Source: Rhizobium leguminosarum
GTDB lineage: Bacteria; Pseudomonadota; Alphaproteobacteria; Rhizobiales; Rhizobiaceae
Direction: 5' to 3'
Length of the DNA: 64,000 nt
NCBI RefSeq assembly: GCF_001679785.1
Contig: NZ_CP016286.1
Location: forward strand, 3,346,001 to 3,410,000
Under the pieces are notes generated by a model that had not been told where the DNA came from, searched no databases, and saw only the letters and a program-made list of their open reading frames with translations. The translations under genes and the position numbers were made by a program. This document shows, in pieces, positions 1 to 8,524 of the stretch; positions within the stretch are counted from its first letter, which is position 1; each line of letters starts with the position of its first letter.

Positions 1-832
1 TGCGGTAGGGATGCGCGAGCTTCCATGACGGGAAGGTGTTGGTCGAGAAGCGCTGGTGCACCAAGGCGACCGCGCTTTCGAAACGCGGATCCGACAGGTC
101 CTTGTAGTAGACGCCGACCTGATAGGCCAGGAACATGCCCTTATAGACGACCGTCGCCGACGACAGCGATACCGGATAGAAATTGCTCTCCTCGCCGTCG
201 AACTCGTCATAGATGCGGTTGGAGATCACCTTGCGCAGCGTGAACAGCCGGCGCTCGAACTCGTCGTTGTTTTCGGCATCCTCGCCGGCGCCGATGAAGA
301 CCTGCACATGATGCGGCTCGGTGGCGGCAATGGCCGGCGCCTTGGAGAGCGAGGAATTGTCGACGGGCACGTCGCGAAAGCCGATGAAGACCTGGCCTTC
401 CTCGGTGATGACGTCCTTGATGACCTTCTTAAAGTGCTCGATCTGCTTTTCATCGCGCGGCATGAAGATATGGCCGACGCCATACTCGCCGACCGGCGGC
501 AGGGTGATGCCCTGCTCGGCCATCTCCTCGCGGAAGAACCGGTCGGGGATCTGCACCAGGATGCCGGCGCCGTCACCCATCAGCGGATCGGCGCCGACGG
601 CGCCGCGATGCGTCAGGTTCTCCAGGATGAACAGGCCATCCTTGACGATCTGGTGCGACTTCTCACCCTTCATATGCGCGACGAAGCCGACGCCGCAGGC
701 ATCATGTTCGTTGCGCGGATCGTAGAGGCCCTGTTTCTTCGGCAGGCCGGAGGCGGATTTGGAGATATTGGCCGTCGCGCGCAGATTAGCAGCAGCAAAC
801 CGGTCAACTTCCATGGATGGCGTCTTCGTCAT
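1..832 (-). CDS. gltB: Glutamate synthase (NADPH) large subunit, N-terminal part
   Basis: This is the N-terminal 277 or so codons of the large subunit of glutamate synthase, which takes the amide of glutamine to make glutamate from 2-oxoglutarate. The gene runs off the left edge. The class II amidotransferase nucleophile is visible in NEHDACGVGF (Cys46 from the chosen start). It follows a pro-peptide of about 45 residues, as expected for GltB, whose pro-peptide is cleaved to free the Cys. Two adjacent ATGs lie at 835 and 832. The Shine-Dalgarno AGGAGG (845-840) is 4 and 7 nt away respectively, so 832 is preferred. Sequence up to the left edge (QRFSTNTFPSWKLAHPYR) matches the family. Confidence 0.95.
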   Translation of the reverse strand, partial: MTKTPSMEVDRFAAANLRATANISKSASGLPKKQGLYDPRNEHDACGVGFVAHMKGEKSHQIVKDGLFILENLTHRGAVGADPLMGDGAGILVQIPDRFFREEMAEQGITLPPVGEYGVGHIFMPRDEKQIEHFKKVIKDVITEEGQVFIGFRDVPVDNSSLSKAPAIAATEPHHVQVFIGAGEDAENNDEFERRLFTLRKVISNRIYDEFDGEESNFYPVSLSSATVVYKGMFLAYQVGVYYKDLSDPRFESAVALVHQRFSTNTFPSWKLAHPYR

Positions 833-845
833 CATCTTTCCTCCT

Positions 846-1375
846 GTCGAAGCCCGCGGGGCCGCGGGCGGCTTTTCGTCTCGCGCCGCAACCCGAAGAT
901 AGGTTCGGCGCATGACAGCGCTGTTGCATTGTGAAGATCGGCCGCAGACATCTGCTTTTAAAGGAAAGCAAACCGTCGCGTTCCGCGCCTGCCATTCGCC
1001 TCCGCGCGCCGCCCCTTGAGGCTTGACGCTCGGAAGAACTATAGCGTGAAAGCCGGTCTGTTCCAGGGCTTTCGGCGCCTCTTCGGTCATAAAGGTCAAA
1101 ATAGGACAGCAACACTGTCCTAATTCATCAGTTCTATGCCAGAAAGCATTCGGCTCTGCAAGAGCGCTCCGTTAAAAAACGTCAATTTGCGACGGAAGAT
1201 TGCCTGAGTGGCGGCCATGGCGAAATAAAATTACGCCAGGACGTATTATTTTGTTTATTGATTGCGTAGTTCAATTTCCGTGATGTGTCGCGGGCGACAA
1301 CCTTGATCCCGTGAAGCTTTGGCGTAATGTCCGCTGCGGACTTGCCAACCCCTTCCTTTCTCACGGTTTCCCCAC
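846..1375. other. Intergenic region between gltB and the threonine aldolase gene
   Basis: About 530 nt separate the two divergent genes. The stretch at 1160-1290 is clearly more AT-rich than the flanking genes and probably holds the promoters. I see no convincing ORF, tRNA, repeat or terminator hairpin here. Confidence 0.5.
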
Positions 1376-2428
1376 ATGTTCTTTGCTTCCGATAACTGGG
1401 CCGGCGCCCACAAATCCATTGCCGAACGTCTGCTGACGGCATCGACCGGCTTTGCCGCCGCCTATGGCGCCGGCGATCTGGACAGAAAGGTCGAAGCCCG
1501 TTTTTCCGAGATTTTCGAGCGTGAGGTTTCGATCTTCTTCGTCGCCACCGGCACGGCCGCCAACTCCCTGTCGCTGGCAAGCGTCCAGCGCCCCGGTGGC
1601 ATCACCTTCTGCCACTCGGAGGCCCATGTGATCGAGGATGAATGCGGCGCGCCGGAATTTTTCTCCGGCTCGGCCCGCCTCGTTGCCATTGACGGCGAAG
1701 CCGGCAAGATCGATCCGGCAAAGCTTTCGGCGAAGATCGCAAGCTTTCCCGAGGACGCCGTCCATCACGGCCGCGCCAGCGCGGTGACCATCACCCAGGC
1801 GACCGAGATCGGCACCGTCTATTCCCTGCCGGAGATCGGCGAGATCGCCGCCATATCGAGGAAGGGCAATCTGCCGCTCCACATGGACGGCGCCCGCTTC
1901 GCCAACGCCCTGGTCGCACTCGGCGCCACCCCGGCCGAGATGACCTGGAAGCGCGGCGTCGACATGCTGTCCTTCGGCGGCACCAAGAACGGCTGCTGGT
2001 GTGCCGAAGCGATCGTCTTCTTCAATCCGGATCAGGCCCGGGAAATGCCGTTCATCCGCAAGCGCGCCGCCCAGCTCTTCTCCAAGTCGCGTTTCATCGC
2101 CGCCCAGTTCGATGCCTATTTCGAAAACGGTCTCTGGCTCGATCTCGCCCGCCATTCGAACGGCATGGCCGACAGGCTGCGCGCCGGCATCGCCACCAGC
2201 AACTCCGCCCGCCTGGCCTGGCCGACCGCGTCCAACGAAGTCTTTGCCGTCGTCAGCAAAAGTGCCGCAAAAATTGCGGAGGAAAAGGGCGCGAAATTTT
2301 ACGAATGGCCGGTCCCGGCGGCAACGCCCGAACTCGTCTCCGAAAGCGAAACCCTGGTTCGCCTCGTCACCAGCTTCGCGACCACCGAAGCAGATGTCGA
2401 TGGCTTCTTGAAGTGCCTGGCCGCCTGA
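1376..2428 (+). CDS. ltaE: Low-specificity L-threonine aldolase / beta-eliminating lyase
   Basis: This is a PLP-dependent fold-type I enzyme (350 aa) of the threonine aldolase / beta-eliminating lyase family, which splits L-threonine or L-allo-threonine to glycine and acetaldehyde. Visible hallmarks are MDGARFAN (aspartate that contacts the PLP ring) and SFGGTKNG with Lys204 as the Schiff-base lysine. Full family length. No strong ribosome binding site precedes the ATG. The gene is convergent with the LysR gene downstream (54 nt gap) and divergent from gltB. Substrate preference cannot be read from the sequence, and a related aromatic-amino-acid lyase role is possible but less likely. Confidence 0.88.
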   Translation: MFFASDNWAGAHKSIAERLLTASTGFAAAYGAGDLDRKVEARFSEIFEREVSIFFVATGTAANSLSLASVQRPGGITFCHSEAHVIEDECGAPEFFSGSARLVAIDGEAGKIDPAKLSAKIASFPEDAVHHGRASAVTITQATEIGTVYSLPEIGEIAAISRKGNLPLHMDGARFANALVALGATPAEMTWKRGVDMLSFGGTKNGCWCAEAIVFFNPDQAREMPFIRKRAAQLFSKSRFIAAQFDAYFENGLWLDLARHSNGMADRLRAGIATSNSARLAWPTASNEVFAVVSKSAAKIAEEKGAKFYEWPVPAATPELVSESETLVRLVTSFATTEADVDGFLKCLAA

Positions 2429-2482
2429 TCGCCTGTCGGAAAGGCCTGTCGACCCGGCGGGCCTTGGGTGACGGACAAGGAT

Positions 2483-3337
2483 TCACGCCGACCTCAGTCC
2501 CCTCACCTTTTGCAGAATATCCTCCGACAGTGCTGAAACCAGTGCCTGGTCCGCACCCTTACGCGGCACCAGCACGAATTCCACATCCTCCAGCACCGGA
2601 AGTCTTCCCGCAGCGATTTCCTTCAGACCGGACGGCGCCATGCTGCGCGGCTGCACCAGCACGCCCATCCCGGCTCGCGCCGCTGCCGTTAGACCGCTCA
2701 GGCTGCCGCAGGTGCAGACGATCCGCCAGGGTACGCCGTTTCGCCCGAGCGCTTCCAGCGCGATCACCCATGTGACGCTCGGCGGCGGAAAGGCGATCAG
2801 CGGCAAAGGGCCGGAGGCAAGCACACGCTCGGGATCGCGCGCCAGCCAGACGAGCGGCTCGCGATAGACGAGTTTTCCGCGCGCATCGCCGAGCCGGCGC
2901 TTGGCAAGCACCAGATCGATTTCGCCATTGTCCTGCATCTCGTAAAGGACACCGGACAGCGCCACCGTCAGTTCGAGATCGACGGAGGGGTGCGAACGAA
3001 CGAAATCCTCCAGCACAGCCGGCAACTGGCTGGTGACGAAATCCTCCGACACGCCGAGCCGCAGACTGCCGCGCAGGCTGTGGCTCTTAAACAATGACTG
3101 CACCTGCCCTTCGATCGAAAGCATGGCGCGCGCATGCGACAGCAGCGCTTCGCCATCGCCGGTCAGCATCACCTTATGCGTGTCGCGTGCCAGCAGCCTG
3201 CGCCCGAGTGCTGCCTCCAGCCGCTGAATGTGCTGGCTGACCGTCGACTGCCCGAGGCCCAGCCTTTCTGCGGCAAGCGTGAAACTGCCCATCTGTTCGA
3301 CGGCGACGAAACTGCGCAATTGCGAAAGGTCGAGCAT
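2483..3337 (-). CDS. LysR-family transcriptional regulator
   Basis: This 284-aa protein has the LysR layout. An N-terminal winged helix-turn-helix (about residues 1-60, with AAERLGLGQSTVSQHIQRLE as the recognition region) is followed by a periplasmic-binding-protein-like effector domain. It is divergent from the bile-acid-symporter-like gene, with 45-90 nt between the start codons depending on that gene's true start. LysR regulators typically control such a divergent neighbour and themselves, so regulation of the exporter is the natural inference. The effector is unknown. Confidence 0.9.
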   Translation of the reverse strand: MLDLSQLRSFVAVEQMGSFTLAAERLGLGQSTVSQHIQRLEAALGRRLLARDTHKVMLTGDGEALLSHARAMLSIEGQVQSLFKSHSLRGSLRLGVSEDFVTSQLPAVLEDFVRSHPSVDLELTVALSGVLYEMQDNGEIDLVLAKRRLGDARGKLVYREPLVWLARDPERVLASGPLPLIAFPPPSVTWVIALEALGRNGVPWRIVCTCGSLSGLTAAARAGMGVLVQPRSMAPSGLKEIAAGRLPVLEDVEFVLVPRKGADQALVSALSEDILQKVRGLRSA

Positions 3338-3427
3338 GATCCAGATTCTCGATAACTGTTATTCCTTGCATCCTGGATCATAATGGACGACAGAACAATG
3401 GCTGTTTTATCACGCCGCGAGACCGCC

Positions 3428-4432
3428 ATGCGCCGCTTTCTGCCCGATACATTCACCATCCTGCTCGTCTGCACCGTCATCCTTGCCTCGTTGCTGCCGG
3501 CGCGCGGCACGTTCGCGGATTATTTCGGCATCGCCACCGATCTCGCTATCGCGCTGCTGTTTTTCCTGCATGGCGCCCGGCTTTCGCGCGACGTGGTCAT
3601 ATCAGGCCTGCTGCACTGGCGCCTGCATATCGTCATCCTGCTGACGACCTTTGGCATCTTCCCGCTGCTCGGCATGGCGCTCGGGCTGATCCCCGACACG
3701 ATCCTGCCGCAGCCGCTTTATCTCGGCATCCTCTTCCTCTGCGTTCTGCCGTCGACGGTGCAGTCGTCGATCGCTTTCACCTCGATGGCGGGCGGCAATG
3801 TGCCCGCCGCCATCTGCTCGGCCTCTGCATCCAACATCTTCGGCATGTTCCTGACACCGCTGCTCGTCGGCCTGCTGTTTTCCGTCGGCGGCCATGGCGG
3901 CTTCTCCTTCGACGCATTAGAGCAGATCCTGTTGCAGCTGCTTGCCCCCTTCATCATCGGCCAGATCCTGCAACCCTGGATCGGCGACTGGATTCGCGCC
4001 AAGAAGAAAATCCTGATGCCTGTCGACCGCGGCTCGATCCTGATGGTCGTCTATCTTGCCTTCAGCACGGCTGTGGTCGAGGGCCTGTGGCACACCTTCT
4101 CGATCGCCGATATCGCCGTTGTCATCGTCGCCGACGTGGCCTTGCTGGCAATTGTCCTGGTGCTGACGATGTTCGGCAGCCGTTGGCTGGGCTTCAACAA
4201 GGCCGACCAGATCACCATCACCTTCTGCGGCTCGAAGAAGAGCCTCGCGAGCGGCGTACCGATGGCGAACGTCATCTTCGCCGGCCAGTCGATCGGCGCG
4301 ATCGTGCTGCCGCTGATGCTGTTCCACCAGATCCAGCTGATGGTCTGCGCCGTCATTGCCCAGAAATACGCCGCTGCCGCTGCCCGCCGCGCAACGCAAA
4401 AAGAGATAGACGAAGCCGCCAGCCCGGCCTGA
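3428..4432 (+). CDS. Bile acid:sodium symporter-family transporter
   Basis: This is an integral membrane protein of about 334 aa with nine or ten hydrophobic segments, of the SBF-like (bile acid:Na+ symporter / arsenite-exporter related) superfamily. Conserved features include the LPSTVQSSIAFTSMAGGN signature around the crossover helices and the late FCGSKKSLASGVPMA motif. An in-frame ATG at 3383 would add 15 residues. I prefer 3428 because the predicted protein then starts at MRRFLPDTF, right before the first membrane segment, as in family members. It is divergent from a LysR regulator and probably under its control. The substrate (an organic anion) cannot be deduced. Confidence 0.85.
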   Translation: MRRFLPDTFTILLVCTVILASLLPARGTFADYFGIATDLAIALLFFLHGARLSRDVVISGLLHWRLHIVILLTTFGIFPLLGMALGLIPDTILPQPLYLGILFLCVLPSTVQSSIAFTSMAGGNVPAAICSASASNIFGMFLTPLLVGLLFSVGGHGGFSFDALEQILLQLLAPFIIGQILQPWIGDWIRAKKKILMPVDRGSILMVVYLAFSTAVVEGLWHTFSIADIAVVIVADVALLAIVLVLTMFGSRWLGFNKADQITITFCGSKKSLASGVPMANVIFAGQSIGAIVLPLMLFHQIQLMVCAVIAQKYAAAAARRATQKEIDEAASPA

Positions 4433-4440
4433 GCCGCAAT

Positions 4441-4470
4441 AAAAAAAACGGCGCCCCGATGGAGCGCCGT
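4441..4470 (-). terminator. Rho-independent terminator after the small heat-shock gene
   Basis: A perfect 7-bp stem (ACGGCGC 4448-4454 with GCGCCGT 4464-4470) is followed, on the minus strand, by eight T residues. A GCGTTTT run on the plus side may let it also stop the convergent transporter transcript. Confidence 0.8.
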
Positions 4471-4493
4471 GCGTTTTATCCCGTGGGATATGA

Positions 4494-4964
4494 TTAGCCG
4501 TTGATGACCTGCGCTTCGATGGCCTTCGGAGCCTCGACCGGTTCTGCGGCAATCGCGATCTTGCGGGGCTTCATGGCCTCGGGAATATTGCGCAGAAGAT
4601 CGATGTGCAGCAGGCCGTTCTTCAGCGAAGCGGCGGTCACCTCGACATGATCGGCAAGCTGGAAGCGGCGCTCGAAGGCGCGCTTGGCAATGCCGCGGTA
4701 GAGAAATTCGCCGCTTTCGGCAGGTTCCTCGTTCTTTTCACCCTTCACCGACAGCACATGGGCATGGGCTTCGATCGAAAGTTCGGTCTCGTCGAAACCG
4801 GCAACGGCCATGGTGATGCGATAGGTGTTTTCACCGGTGCGCTCGATATTATAGGGCGGATAGGTCTGCGCCTGCTCCGGCTGGGCAAGGCTGTCGAGCA
4901 TGGTGAAGAGCCGGTCGAAACCGACGGTCGAACGATAAAGGGGAGAGAAGTCTACGTGACGCAT
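4494..4964 (-). CDS. Small heat-shock protein, Hsp20 family
   Basis: This 156-aa alpha-crystallin-domain chaperone holds unfolding proteins in the cytoplasm for refolding by DnaK/ClpB. The N-terminus MRHVDFSPLYRSTVGFDRLF and the segment PYNIERTGENTYRITMAVAGF are typical of the IbpA/HspA group of rhizobia. A GLL motif (KNGLLHIDL) lies near the end of the crystallin domain. The ATG at 4964 is supported by a strong AGGAGG (4975-4970); a longer open frame upstream is non-coding leader. Regulation is visible: a ROSE-like thermometer overlaps the ribosome binding site and a sigma-32-type promoter lies about 100 nt upstream. Confidence 0.93.
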   Translation of the reverse strand: MRHVDFSPLYRSTVGFDRLFTMLDSLAQPEQAQTYPPYNIERTGENTYRITMAVAGFDETELSIEAHAHVLSVKGEKNEEPAESGEFLYRGIAKRAFERRFQLADHVEVTAASLKNGLLHIDLLRNIPEAMKPRKIAIAAEPVEAPKAIEAQVING

Positions 4965-5064
4965 GATGTCCTCCTGTGGAAGCGACGTGTTGCGATGAAA
5001 TGCCCCTGAGACCCCATCATTGGCGGCCTTGGGACGGTTGCGCAGGCCCTGTTCGGCACCCGCA
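4965..5064 (-). promoter_or_regulatory. ROSE-type RNA thermometer in the Hsp20 leader
   Basis: On the minus strand the leader ends TCGCT-TCC-ACA-GGAGGACATC-ATG. The UCGCU (4985-4981) followed by UCC that can pair with the Shine-Dalgarno GGA across an ACA loop is the hallmark U(U/C)GCU anti-SD hairpin of ROSE elements, which mask the ribosome binding site of rhizobial small heat-shock genes at low temperature. Upstream leader of about 80 nt is available for the other hairpins. The hairpin is seen directly; the thermosensing role is inferred. Confidence 0.65.
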
Positions 5065-5070
5065 GAAAGG

Positions 5071-5099
5071 AAATGGTGATGGGATTCGAGGAGTTCAAG
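5071..5099 (-). promoter_or_regulatory. Candidate sigma-32 (RpoH) promoter of the Hsp20 gene
   Basis: The minus strand reads CTTGAA (5099-5094), a 17-nt spacer, then CCATTT (5076-5071), close to the heat-shock consensus CTTGAA / CCCATnT. The implied start near 5064 gives a 100-nt leader, the length expected for a ROSE element. Confidence 0.5.
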
Positions 5100-5366
5100 A
5101 CCTTTTGCAATCGCCTTGATCGGCCCGTGAACCCCGCATGAACGACCGGTTCGGAGCACGTTCAGGCGCATTCGCCTAGGACTTAGGCGTCGGGTGAATC
5201 TGGTCCCGATGGCTGAAGTGCATCGTCCCTTCTTCTTCAGCCTCAACTTCGGCCGGCCGCGAGCACCCTCATGCTCCTGCCGGCCCTTTTCCCCACCGCT
5301 TTCCAAGCCGGATGCCATGCGCTATCCCTGATGCGAAGCAGTCAGCAGCGGCGCATTGGCAAAGTC

Positions 5367-6341
5367 ATGGATCAGGTTCTCTATTCGACGCCCGATAATC
5401 CCGCCCCGGAAAACCGCACGGAGGGGTTCTTCGAAACCCATGACGGCCACCAACTGCGTTACGCCGTCTTCCGATCGAGTGGCCAGATTGCCAAGGGCAC
5501 CGTCGTCATCCTGCACGGCCGCAACGAATATATTGAGAAATATTTCGAGACGATCCGCGACCTGACGGCCAAAGGCCTCTGGGTCGCGACCTTCGACCTG
5601 CGCGGCCAGGGCCGTTCGTCACGGCTCATGAAGCGCCGCAACCACGGCCACATCCGCCGCTTTGCCGATTACGAGCGTGATCTCGATACCTTCCTGGAAA
5701 AGGTAGTGCTGCCGGATACCCGCCTGCCCTTCTATTTGCTCGCGCATTCCACAGGCGGCCTGATCGCGCTCTCGGCCGCCCCCTACCTCACCACCCGTAT
5801 CGATCGCATGGTGCTGTCGGCGCCCTTCATCGGCCTGACCGGCCAGGCGGCCTCGCCCCGCGTCATCCGCGCGCTCGCCGGCACGCTGACCGCCGTCGGC
5901 CTCGGCTTTCTGCCGCTCACCTCGAAACTGAAGGAGCCGAACTTCAGCGATAATCCGCTGACCTCGGACGAACACCGCTTCGAGCGCAATGTCGCAATGA
6001 TGAAGGCTCATCCGGAATTGACGCTCGGGCCGCCGACGGCCCGCTGGCTGATCGAGGCTTTCCGCACGATGGACCGGGTCACCTCGCCCTACCATCTCTT
6101 CTCGATCACCATTCCGACCATCGTCATCGCCCCGACGCGCGACGGTGTCGTGCCCTACACGGCGCAGGAGCGGCTCTCGCGTTATTTCCGCGCCGGCCAG
6201 CTGGTACCGATCAACGGCGCCCGTCATGAGATCTTCCAGGAGCGCGATATCTATCGCGCCGCCGCCCTTGCCGCCTTCCACGCCTTTATTCCCGGCAGCG
6301 ATGCCGAAGAAAACCAGGACGTCGCCGCCCTCGGCACGTGA
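5367..6341 (+). CDS. Alpha/beta hydrolase (lysophospholipase / monoacylglycerol-lipase type)
   Basis: This 324-aa alpha/beta hydrolase resembles the serine-hydrolase group that contains PldB and monoacylglycerol lipases. Visible elements are the oxyanion-hole HGRNEY motif after a short N-terminal region, the nucleophile elbow AHSTGG (Ser128), and late Asp (TRDGVVPY) and His (GARHEIF) residues that complete the triad. No signal peptide, so probably cytoplasmic. The longer open frame from 5271 covers promoter and leader sequence and is not used; the ATG at 5331 is an alternative start. It is convergent with hisN. Confidence 0.85.
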   Translation: MDQVLYSTPDNPAPENRTEGFFETHDGHQLRYAVFRSSGQIAKGTVVILHGRNEYIEKYFETIRDLTAKGLWVATFDLRGQGRSSRLMKRRNHGHIRRFADYERDLDTFLEKVVLPDTRLPFYLLAHSTGGLIALSAAPYLTTRIDRMVLSAPFIGLTGQAASPRVIRALAGTLTAVGLGFLPLTSKLKEPNFSDNPLTSDEHRFERNVAMMKAHPELTLGPPTARWLIEAFRTMDRVTSPYHLFSITIPTIVIAPTRDGVVPYTAQERLSRYFRAGQLVPINGARHEIFQERDIYRAAALAAFHAFIPGSDAEENQDVAALGT

Positions 6342-6365
6342 GCCGGATCGGCTTTGCCGACCGGG

Positions 6366-6420
6366 GGATCAGCGCTGCTGACCCTGGGATCGCCGCTGCT
6401 GACCCTGGGATCAGCGTTGC
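6366..6420. repeat. 21-bp tandem repeat between convergent genes
   Basis: Two copies of a 21-bp unit that starts GGATC and ends CTGACCCTG lie at 6366-6386 and 6387-6407 with one mismatch pair. A degenerate partial third copy enters the 3' end of hisN, and the hisN stop codon (6411-6413) lies in that third unit. Confidence 0.8.
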
Positions 6421-7184
6421 AGGATGGCGATTGCCTGTTCGTAGACCGCCTGGCTGCCGGCGGCGATGATCGAGCCGCCGTTTTCCGGCCGTCCGCCGTC
6501 CCAGGTGGTGATGATGCCGCCCGCCCCTTCGATGACGGGAATGATGCCGCCGACGTCATAGGGCTTCAGGCTGTTTTCCACGACCAGATCGATATGGCCG
6601 GCGGCAAGCAGCGCATAGGCATAGCAGTCGCAGCCATAGCGGAAGAGCCGCACCTGGCTCTCGATCTCGCGGTATTTCTCCATTTCCTCGCCGGCAAAGA
6701 GATGCGGTGAGGTGGTGAACAGGATGGCGTTTGAAAGCGTGTCGCACTGGCGCGTCGCCAGCCGTCGCTCGCCCTCCGGCCCGGTATAGATCGACCCGTT
6801 CTGGTCGGCGAAATAGCGCTCGCCGGTAAAGGGTTGCTCGATCATGCCCATGATCGCCCGGCCCGCTTTCTGCAGGCCGATCAGCGTTCCCCACACCGGC
6901 ACGCCGGAGATGAAGGCGCGCGTGCCGTCGATCGGATCAATCACCCAGACATATTCGCGGTCGAGCCCGACATCGCCATGTTCCTCGCCGAGAATGCCGT
7001 GGTCGGGGAAATTCTCTTCGATCAGCGCCCGGATGGCGAGTTCGGCCGCCCGGTCGCCCTCCGTCACCGGATCGAAACCGGAAGAAAGCTTGTTCGTGAC
7101 ATCGAGGCCGGAGCGGAAACGCGGCAGCGTTTCGGCTCGGGCAGCCTCCGCCAGGCGATTGAAGAACGAACGGTCAGGAAACAT
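6411..7184 (-). CDS. hisN: Histidinol-phosphatase, inositol-monophosphatase fold
   Basis: This 257-aa Mg2+-dependent phosphatase belongs to the IMPase superfamily. The metal motifs GEEHGD (residues 66-71) and DPIDGT (83-88) and the C-terminal LKPYDVGGIIPVIEGAGG are visible. The last resembles the HisN branch (LKPWD-type) more than SuhB. In alphaproteobacteria this enzyme does the histidinol-phosphate dephosphorylation of histidine synthesis. It stands alone here, away from other his genes. The C-terminal coding end runs into a 21-bp tandem repeat. An inositol-phosphatase role is a less likely alternative. Confidence 0.85.
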   Translation of the reverse strand: MFPDRSFFNRLAEAARAETLPRFRSGLDVTNKLSSGFDPVTEGDRAAELAIRALIEENFPDHGILGEEHGDVGLDREYVWVIDPIDGTRAFISGVPVWGTLIGLQKAGRAIMGMIEQPFTGERYFADQNGSIYTGPEGERRLATRQCDTLSNAILFTTSPHLFAGEEMEKYREIESQVRLFRYGCDCYAYALLAAGHIDLVVENSLKPYDVGGIIPVIEGAGGIITTWDGGRPENGGSIIAAGSQAVYEQAIAILQR

Positions 7185-7300
7185 GTTGGATCCGTTTGGC
7201 TGGCGGGAGTGGCGCTTTTCATAGCGAAAAGCAACGGGAATGCAAACGCAGCAGGCAAATTGAGTTTAGTTGCACAAAGATATCGCAGCGCAATAAATTG

Positions 7301-7330
7301 CTTGACATTTGTGCAATGCAATAGTAGTGT
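7301..7330 (+). promoter_or_regulatory. Candidate sigma-70 promoter of a small RNA
   Basis: CTTGAC (7301-7306) matches the rhizobial -35 consensus exactly. An 18-nt spacer leads to TAGTGT (7325-7330), a weak -10. A start near 7336 would fall just before the first hairpin of the RNA below. Confidence 0.5.
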
Positions 7331-7335
7331 CTTCA

Positions 7336-7414
7336 TACAGTCTTCTGACTGTAAATACCCTCCTTGGGTGTTTCCTCCCTAGACTTAGCCGCGCTCACAA
7401 GCGCGGTTTTTTTT
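7336..7414 (+). ncRNA. Candidate small regulatory RNA with anti-Shine-Dalgarno loops
   Basis: About 80 nt form three hairpins in a row: a perfect 6-bp stem ACAGTC/GACTGT with a TTCT loop (7337-7352); an 8-bp stem AAATACCC/GGGTGTTT with a TCCTT loop (7353-7373); then single-stranded CCTCCCT (7374-7380); then a strong terminator CCGCGCT-CACA-AGCGCGG with eight Ts (7389-7414). No protein gene on this strand explains the terminator. CU-rich exposed loops that can bind Shine-Dalgarno sequences are typical of alphaproteobacterial trans-acting sRNAs (for example the alpha-r14/NfeR1 and alpha-r15/AbcR families). Assignment to a named family is not certain. Confidence 0.7.
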
Positions 7415-7455
7415 GGCCGGGGAAGGCCACACGTCAGCAAAATCGAAAAACGGAT

Positions 7456-8337
7456 CTATTCGGCGGCCAGCGGCCGCTCGCCGGCGAATTTCTCGACATA
7501 GTCCGCCATCTGCTGCATGAAGTCCGCGACGGCATCGGCCACCGCGGTGAAATCCTCGCGTTTCTCCAGCGTCAGCTCATCGACATAGATCGCCCGGTTC
7601 ACCTCGATCTGCAGCGCGTGCAGTCCGCGCGAGGGCCGGCCGTAATGTTCGGTAATGAAGCCGCCAGCATAGGGTTTATTGCGGATCGCCGCAAAGCCCA
7701 TCTCCTCGAGGATGGCGATGGCCGCGCGCGAAAGTTCAGCCGAAGCGCTGGTGCCGTAGCGATCGCCGATGATGAAATCAGGTCGCGCAGTGCTGCCGGC
7801 AACGCGCACATTGCCGGGCATCGAGTGGCAGTCGATCAGCACGCCGAAGCCGAATTGCACATGCGTTCGCGCGATTAGCCGGCGGAGCGCCGCATGATAG
7901 GGCTTGTAGACCGCTTCGACGCGGTCGAGCCCCTCCTGCACCGGCAGGCGCCGGGCATAGATCTCCATATTCTCGGCGACGATGCGCGGTATGGTGCCGA
8001 GCCCGCCGGCGACTCTCAGCGAATTGACGTTGGCATAGGGCGGCAGCAACCCGTCGAACATCCGCGGATCGAGTTCGTAGGGTTCGCGATTGACGTCGAG
8101 ATAGGCGCGCGGGAAGTTGGCCGCCAAAAGCGGCGCACCGAGTGCGACCGCCGAGCCGAAGAGCTCGTCGACATAGTGATCCTCGGAACGGCGGATGGCG
8201 ATGCCCTCCAGCCTGGACTGAGCGATAAAATCCGGTGGATAAATACGGCCGCTATGGGGGGAGTTGTAGACGAAGGGAATGGTCTGCGACACGGGCTCAT
8301 GGACCTCAAAAAGCTCGTATTCGCGTATTTCCGGCAC
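7456..8337 (-). CDS. N-formylglutamate amidohydrolase family protein
   Basis: This 293-aa protein belongs to the N-formylglutamate amidohydrolase family (PF05013), zinc hydrolases that release formate and glutamate from N-formylglutamate in histidine breakdown. Motifs visible are VYNSPHSGRIYP near the N-terminus, RAYLDVNRE, LIDCHSMPG (likely metal-binding His), and GLHALQIEVNRAIY. No hut genes are nearby, so the true substrate may be another N-acyl amino acid. It is divergent from cpdR with a 187-nt spacer. The downstream sRNA terminator is on the other strand. Confidence 0.87.
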   Translation of the reverse strand: MPEIREYELFEVHEPVSQTIPFVYNSPHSGRIYPPDFIAQSRLEGIAIRRSEDHYVDELFGSAVALGAPLLAANFPRAYLDVNREPYELDPRMFDGLLPPYANVNSLRVAGGLGTIPRIVAENMEIYARRLPVQEGLDRVEAVYKPYHAALRRLIARTHVQFGFGVLIDCHSMPGNVRVAGSTARPDFIIGDRYGTSASAELSRAAIAILEEMGFAAIRNKPYAGGFITEHYGRPSRGLHALQIEVNRAIYVDELTLEKREDFTAVADAVADFMQQMADYVEKFAGERPLAAE

Positions 8338-8524
8338 TTTCGGCCCTCTTTACCATGTCATGAACTGACTGCTTCGCGTATGTTGCCAGTTGCCCGGCCG
8401 CAAGTCCATACTATGTAGAAGGGATGGCGGTCAGGCACAGGCAATTCACCGGTTGTTTACCGGAGCGAGACTAGTGTAAACGGCTGACAGCCCACCAAAA
8501 ACCTATGGATCGCGGTCTGGATTG

